This document shows positions 61,701 through 64,000 of a DNA stretch of 64,000 bases, piece after piece. Under the pieces are notes generated by a model. The model searched no databases. It saw nothing but the letters and a program-made list of their open reading frames with translations, and was not told where the DNA came from. The stretch lies in assembly GCF_010692725.1 (NCBI RefSeq), contig NZ_JAAFZB010000089.1, positions 78,314-142,313 on the forward strand, given 5' to 3'. Origin of the DNA: Flavihumibacter soli (GTDB lineage Bacteria; Bacteroidota; Bacteroidia; Sphingobacteriales; Sphingobacteriaceae). The position numbers were made by a program, and so were the translations under genes. Position 1 is the first letter of the stretch. Each line of letters begins with the position of its first letter.

Positions 61701-64000
61701 TTATATTAAGCTCAGGGACAGTAAGCCCGGTTTTTGCACCTGCAACAACTTCCTATACTGCTTCGGTAAGTAATGCAGCTTCAACAATTACCGTTACGCC
61801 AACGACCACTGAACCTAATGCAAGCATAACAGTGAACGGTTTAACCGTGATCAATGGCAATGCCTCCGGAGCGATTGCTCTAAATGTAGGCGCTAACACG
61901 ATTACAACTGTCGTGACCGCAGAGAACGGAACTACGACACAGACTTATACACTTACAGTAACAAGGGACCTTGTGGCAGATACAACGCCTCCTGCTGCGC
62001 CTCTGATCACAAGCCCGGCTAATGGAGGTTTACTAAACGACAATACCCCCTCGTATAGCGGAACAGCCGAATCTTCAAGTACCGTCACGGTAATCGTTGA
62101 TGGCAGTACTATTGGTAACACAACCGCGAACGGCACCGGTAACTGGTCATTTACTCCGGTAATTCCACTTGCAGACGGGCCGCATACCTTGAGAGCCACG
62201 GCAACAGATTTAGCAGGAAACACTGGCTCTGGAAGCAGTACCAACACTTTTATTGTGGATACTACGCCGCCTGCAGCGCCGGTTGCTTTAACCCCGGCCA
62301 ATGGTAGTAAAACCAATGATAACACACCAACTTACAGCGGTACTGCTGAACCTTTGGTTACCGTTACGGTGATTGTTGACGGGACTTCAATCGGTACCAG
62401 CATTGCTGATGTTTCGGGAGCATGGTCATTTACCGGAACCAGTCCTCTGAATGAAAATATTCATACGATAAGAGCTACAACAACAGATGCAGCCGGGAAT
62501 GTAAGTTCGCAGAGTAACACCAATACTTTTACGGTGGACGTCACGCCACCTGCAGCTCCGGTAATGCTTACTCCTGTAAACTGGAGCGTTAGCAGTGATA
62601 ATACTCCCATTTATAGTGGTACGGCAGAGCCTTCAAGTACGGTCTCTGTCATGGTCGACGGGACTTCCATTGGGACTACGGTCGCAAATGGTTCAGGAGC
62701 CTGGTCTTTCACAGGATCAGCGACTATAGCAGACGGAGCTTATGTTGTAAAAGCAGTAGCCACAGATGCAGCCGGGAATATTAGCGCTGCCAGTAATGGG
62801 AATGGCTTCACAATCGATGCAACTGTCCCAACGTTACTAAGTATTGCGCGTGAAGATCCTTTCGCGACTGAGACAAATGCTAATAGTGTAATTTTCAAGG
62901 TTACATTCTCCGAAGTGATTTCAAATTATTCAGAGGATGATTTCAGTATTTCAGGAAGCACTGCTATCATCTCTTTAATAGAAGAGATTGGCGATGGTGT
63001 TTACCATGTAGAAGTCTCTGGAGGAGATCTTGCAGACTACAATGGCGAAGTCGGTCTGAGTGTAATTTCTACTGATAATATTGAAGACTTTGCTGGGAAT
63101 AAACTTCCTGGTACAGACGCAAGCGGCGATGTGGAAACTTATACGCTCGACAATACTGCGCCGGTAATTTCCGGTGTCCTGCAGGGTGCATTGTACAACC
63201 AGAATAAAACAATAAGTTTTAATGAGGGTACCGGATTGTTAAATGCAGTTTCTTTTGCAAGTGGTAATTCAGTATCAACGGCCGGAAACCATACTCTTGT
63301 TGTTACAGATAATGCCGGTAACAGCACTTCTGTTTCGTTTAGCATTGATAAAACAGCCCCTGCCAAACCGGTGAATGTTATAGCAACTTCTCTTGATTCA
63401 AGAGTAAATATCGCCTGGGATTCAAACACGGAAACGGACCTTAGAAGCTATAGAGTTTATGCACGAACAGGTTCCAATCCTGCTGCTGTAATTCAAACCC
63501 TAACTACTCCTGTTACAAGTTATAGTCATACAGGCTTAACAAACGGGACCACCTACTATTATACAATAACTGCTGTAGACGAGGCCGGAAATGAGAGCCC
63601 GGTTAGCACTGAACTGACGGCCACTCCAAAAGGCGGCCAAACTATCACCTTTGATGCTTTAGATCCCGTTACTTACGGTGTTTCAGCCTTCGACCTTTCT
63701 GCCACAGCAACATCTGGCCTGGCTGTTAGCTTTACTTCCAGCAACACATCAGTTGCCACGGTTTCAGGTACAACAATTACGATAGTAGGAGCTGGGGCGA
63801 CAACCATTACCGCCACTCAGGGAGGAAGTGTTGCCTATAATACAGCCATCAGTGTTCCTCAAACGTTGACGGTTAATACGAAAGCCTTAGCCATTACGGC
63901 AACCGATCGCAGCAAGACCTATGGCGATGCGGTAACCTTTGCCGGAACCGAATTCACGTCGACCGGCCTGATCAATGGCGATGCGGTTAACAGCATCAGC
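58778..64000 (+). CDS. Giant modular surface protein: FG-GAP propeller, Ig-like, FN3 and MBG domains (C-terminus missing)
   Basis: Open from the ATG at 58778 to the right edge: 1,741 codons with no stop. Signal peptide (1-~20). Residues ~254-685 hold seven FG-GAP repeats, each with a calcium loop of the form DxNxDGxxD (DVNDDGYAD, DLNKDGFSD, DLNGDGYPD, DLNDDGYSD, DVNKDGYQD, DLNDDGYAD, DINKDGASD), as in an integrin-alpha propeller. A CBM-like sandwich (~685-868) leads to two cadherin-like beta-sandwich domains (~870-1062), three similar bacterial Ig domains (~1068-1351), a SwmB-like domain (~1350-1465), a short Ig-like module, FN3 (~1528-1618), a Big_2-like and the start of an MBG domain (~1700 onward). 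A surface adhesin or matrix protein is likely; T9SS tail not yet reached. Confidence 0.9.
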   Translation, partial: MKLNFYLFVFLLFCGSGASYFYFTSEPSSTAALKKSPVPVIKTGGSSSTFNTQVPPREGAQDPSIQNREYNISYQKGQANYQSPNRKQNLRTVYHADGFELSPLAGGEQNWNLKLALIGISKGGESLQAASNASFHPAGNKLTVKHPGFEMEYENTFKGTRQNFIVSKKPEGSGDLKVLIQPRGELELKTVSETEALFGDEEGVKLGYKDLKVWDAEGKILSAKMEKEGTMLALVVKDEDAVYPVTIDPLASTPDVILAGTQSDDSMGYSVASAGDVNDDGYADVVVGALTYDNGQSDEGAAFIYYGSANGLITSTSDPNGPTIIESNLANSRFGNSVSSADLNKDGFSDVIVGAPQYTNGAGQGYEGAVYIYYGSAAGLSTTPAAILEGNKAGARLGTSVSAAGDLNGDGYPDVVTGAREYANYPPYPAPSEVGEGGVYVFYGTASGISSSPVILELNQIGAQLGGSVSGGADLNDDGYSDLVAGGMRSNGSGGVYIYYGSATGVPASPSVTFASYGASSVSMAGDVNKDGYQDFVAGAPYYTSGAVFVHYGSSSGVSESDSTRLQTSLVSPRIGHSVAAAGDLNDDGYADVVVGAYDYQFDPNGGLLVYYGSEDGILTVPELAVQSSDFNTIGYAVASAGDINKDGASDLITGSPNYVDGLSTKGAAYIYYGEEGLTTDLPYTLSYTADDNINWADGIAQDGEGGTKDINEYTIEIFGADKQDFNKLPGTTMMWKEGVFFGLANNELFKGLTVGPVEYVSEDGFPALVIKGSDQAKNFALKSLKLFSWSGATSYKIAGFNDGTRIGSEIEIEGMNNGDIQTISQSDILPVSSFSNIDEIRIYSDDPFMAIAVNDISLAEAVIGDSNLSALTLSEGTLTPAFTSATLGYTSSVANSVSSITVTPTKSDLNASIQVRVNNGTYQTVASGSPSSALALNTGNNSIDVKATAQDGTSKTYTVTVNRAPSSIATLASLILSSGTVSPVFAPATTSYTASVSNAASTITVTPTTTEPNASITVNGLTVINGNASGAIALNVGANTITTVVTAENGTTTQTYTLTVTRDLVADTTPPAAPLITSPANGGLLNDNTPSYSGTAESSSTVTVIVDGSTIGNTTANGTGNWSFTPVIPLADGPHTLRATATDLAGNTGSGSSTNTFIVDTTPPAAPVALTPANGSKTNDNTPTYSGTAEPLVTVTVIVDGTSIGTSIADVSGAWSFTGTSPLNENIHTIRATTTDAAGNVSSQSNTNTFTVDVTPPAAPVMLTPVNWSVSSDNTPIYSGTAEPSSTVSVMVDGTSIGTTVANGSGAWSFTGSATIADGAYVVKAVATDAAGNISAASNGNGFTIDATVPTLLSIAREDPFATETNANSVIFKVTFSEVISNYSEDDFSISGSTAIISLIEEIGDGVYHVEVSGGDLADYNGEVGLSVISTDNIEDFAGNKLPGTDASGDVETYTLDNTAPVISGVLQGALYNQNKTISFNEGTGLLNAVSFASGNSVSTAGNHTLVVTDNAGNSTSVSFSIDKTAPAKPVNVIATSLDSRVNIAWDSNTETDLRSYRVYARTGSNPAAVIQTLTTPVTSYSHTGLTNGTTYYYTITAVDEAGNESPVSTELTATPKGGQTITFDALDPVTYGVSAFDLSATATSGLAVSFTSSNTSVATVSGTTITIVGAGATTITATQGGSVAYNTAISVPQTLTVNTKALAITATDRSKTYGDAVTFAGTEFTSTGLINGDAVNSIS
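61981..62830 (+). repeat. Three in-frame Ig-like domain repeats inside the giant gene
   Basis: Each ~280 nt and starts with TPPAAP; each contains DNTPxYSGTAEP or similar, VIVDG or MVDG, and a WSFT strand. The divergence of third-position bases shows old duplication. Confidence 0.75.

Noticed and set aside
1..64000. tRNA or rRNA genes
   Set aside because: No gap contains a T-loop GGTTCRA together with a matching acceptor stem, and no gap is large enough for rRNA.

Overview
The window looks like chromosome from a member of the Bacteroidota, most like the Sphingobacteriaceae (Pedobacter and relatives). The reasons are: C-terminal type IX secretion (Por) sorting domains on two secreted proteins; promoter-like TAnnTTTG boxes instead of sigma70 -10 boxes; mostly weak Shine-Dalgarno sites; many lipoproteins; and families typical of the phylum (HYC_CC_PP, DUF5117-type metalloprotease, DUF5060 plus malectin, S9 peptidase with long propeller, YbdL plus omega-amidase). 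I see no rRNA, tRNA, CRISPR array, transposase or phage structural gene. The content reads as core/accessory chromosome, not an island.

Layout. 1-2.8 kb: right part of a secreted multi-domain glycosidase-like protein. 2.8-4.3 kb: SDR/DUF2867 protein. 4.4-8.6 kb: arginine node (arginine decarboxylase, divergent arginase-family hydrolase, argS). 8.7-12.3 kb: hydroxyacyl-CoA dehydrogenase, XRE-S24 regulator with a divergent degenerate GIY-YIG protein, MsrB lipoprotein, fasciclin protein. 12.5-18.3 kb: gluzincin/TolB-propeller/beta-barrel protein and PBP1A. 18.4-23.3 kb: PPK2, T9SS-exported subtilase, HEIGH-type metallopeptidase. 23.9-29.5 kb: omega-amidase/methionine aminotransferase pair, queuosine-precursor transporter, ChaN-like lipoprotein, NdpA-type nucleoid protein. 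29.6-40.5 kb: CheB-CheR-PAS-histidine kinase fusion, intradiol-dioxygenase-like lipoprotein, HPF, NfeD/slipin pair, S9 peptidase, YgiD dioxygenase. 40.7-48.9 kb: copper/silver-type RND efflux operon. 49-58.3 kb: PAP2 phosphatase, DNA glycosylase, and three zincin-type secreted peptidases interspersed with an NHL-repeat lipoprotein. 58.8 kb to the right edge: the first 1,741 codons of a giant modular surface protein, still open at the edge.

The strongest functional unit is the metal efflux operon: a HYC_CC_PP protein, an RND pump broken into two overlapping frames exactly in the TM4-TM5 cytoplasmic loop with its own Shine-Dalgarno, a TolC-type channel, two different CusB-type lipoprotein adaptors that each carry a heavy-metal-binding domain, and a DUF3347 lipoprotein, with overlapping or near-overlapping reading frames between pump, channel and adaptors.

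The most unexpected non-coding signal is a set of short-period intergenic arrays: two with an 11-bp period (one helical turn) followed by inverted sequence, two with a 7-bp period (one touching the start codon of the NdpA gene, one touching the stop codon of speA), and a GGATTA-type inverted repeat. Several clean inverted repeats also sit in promoter regions (ppk2, the XRE-S24 regulator, the cus operon, and upstream of the giant protein). All functions are inferred from sequence recognition alone; no database search was possible.
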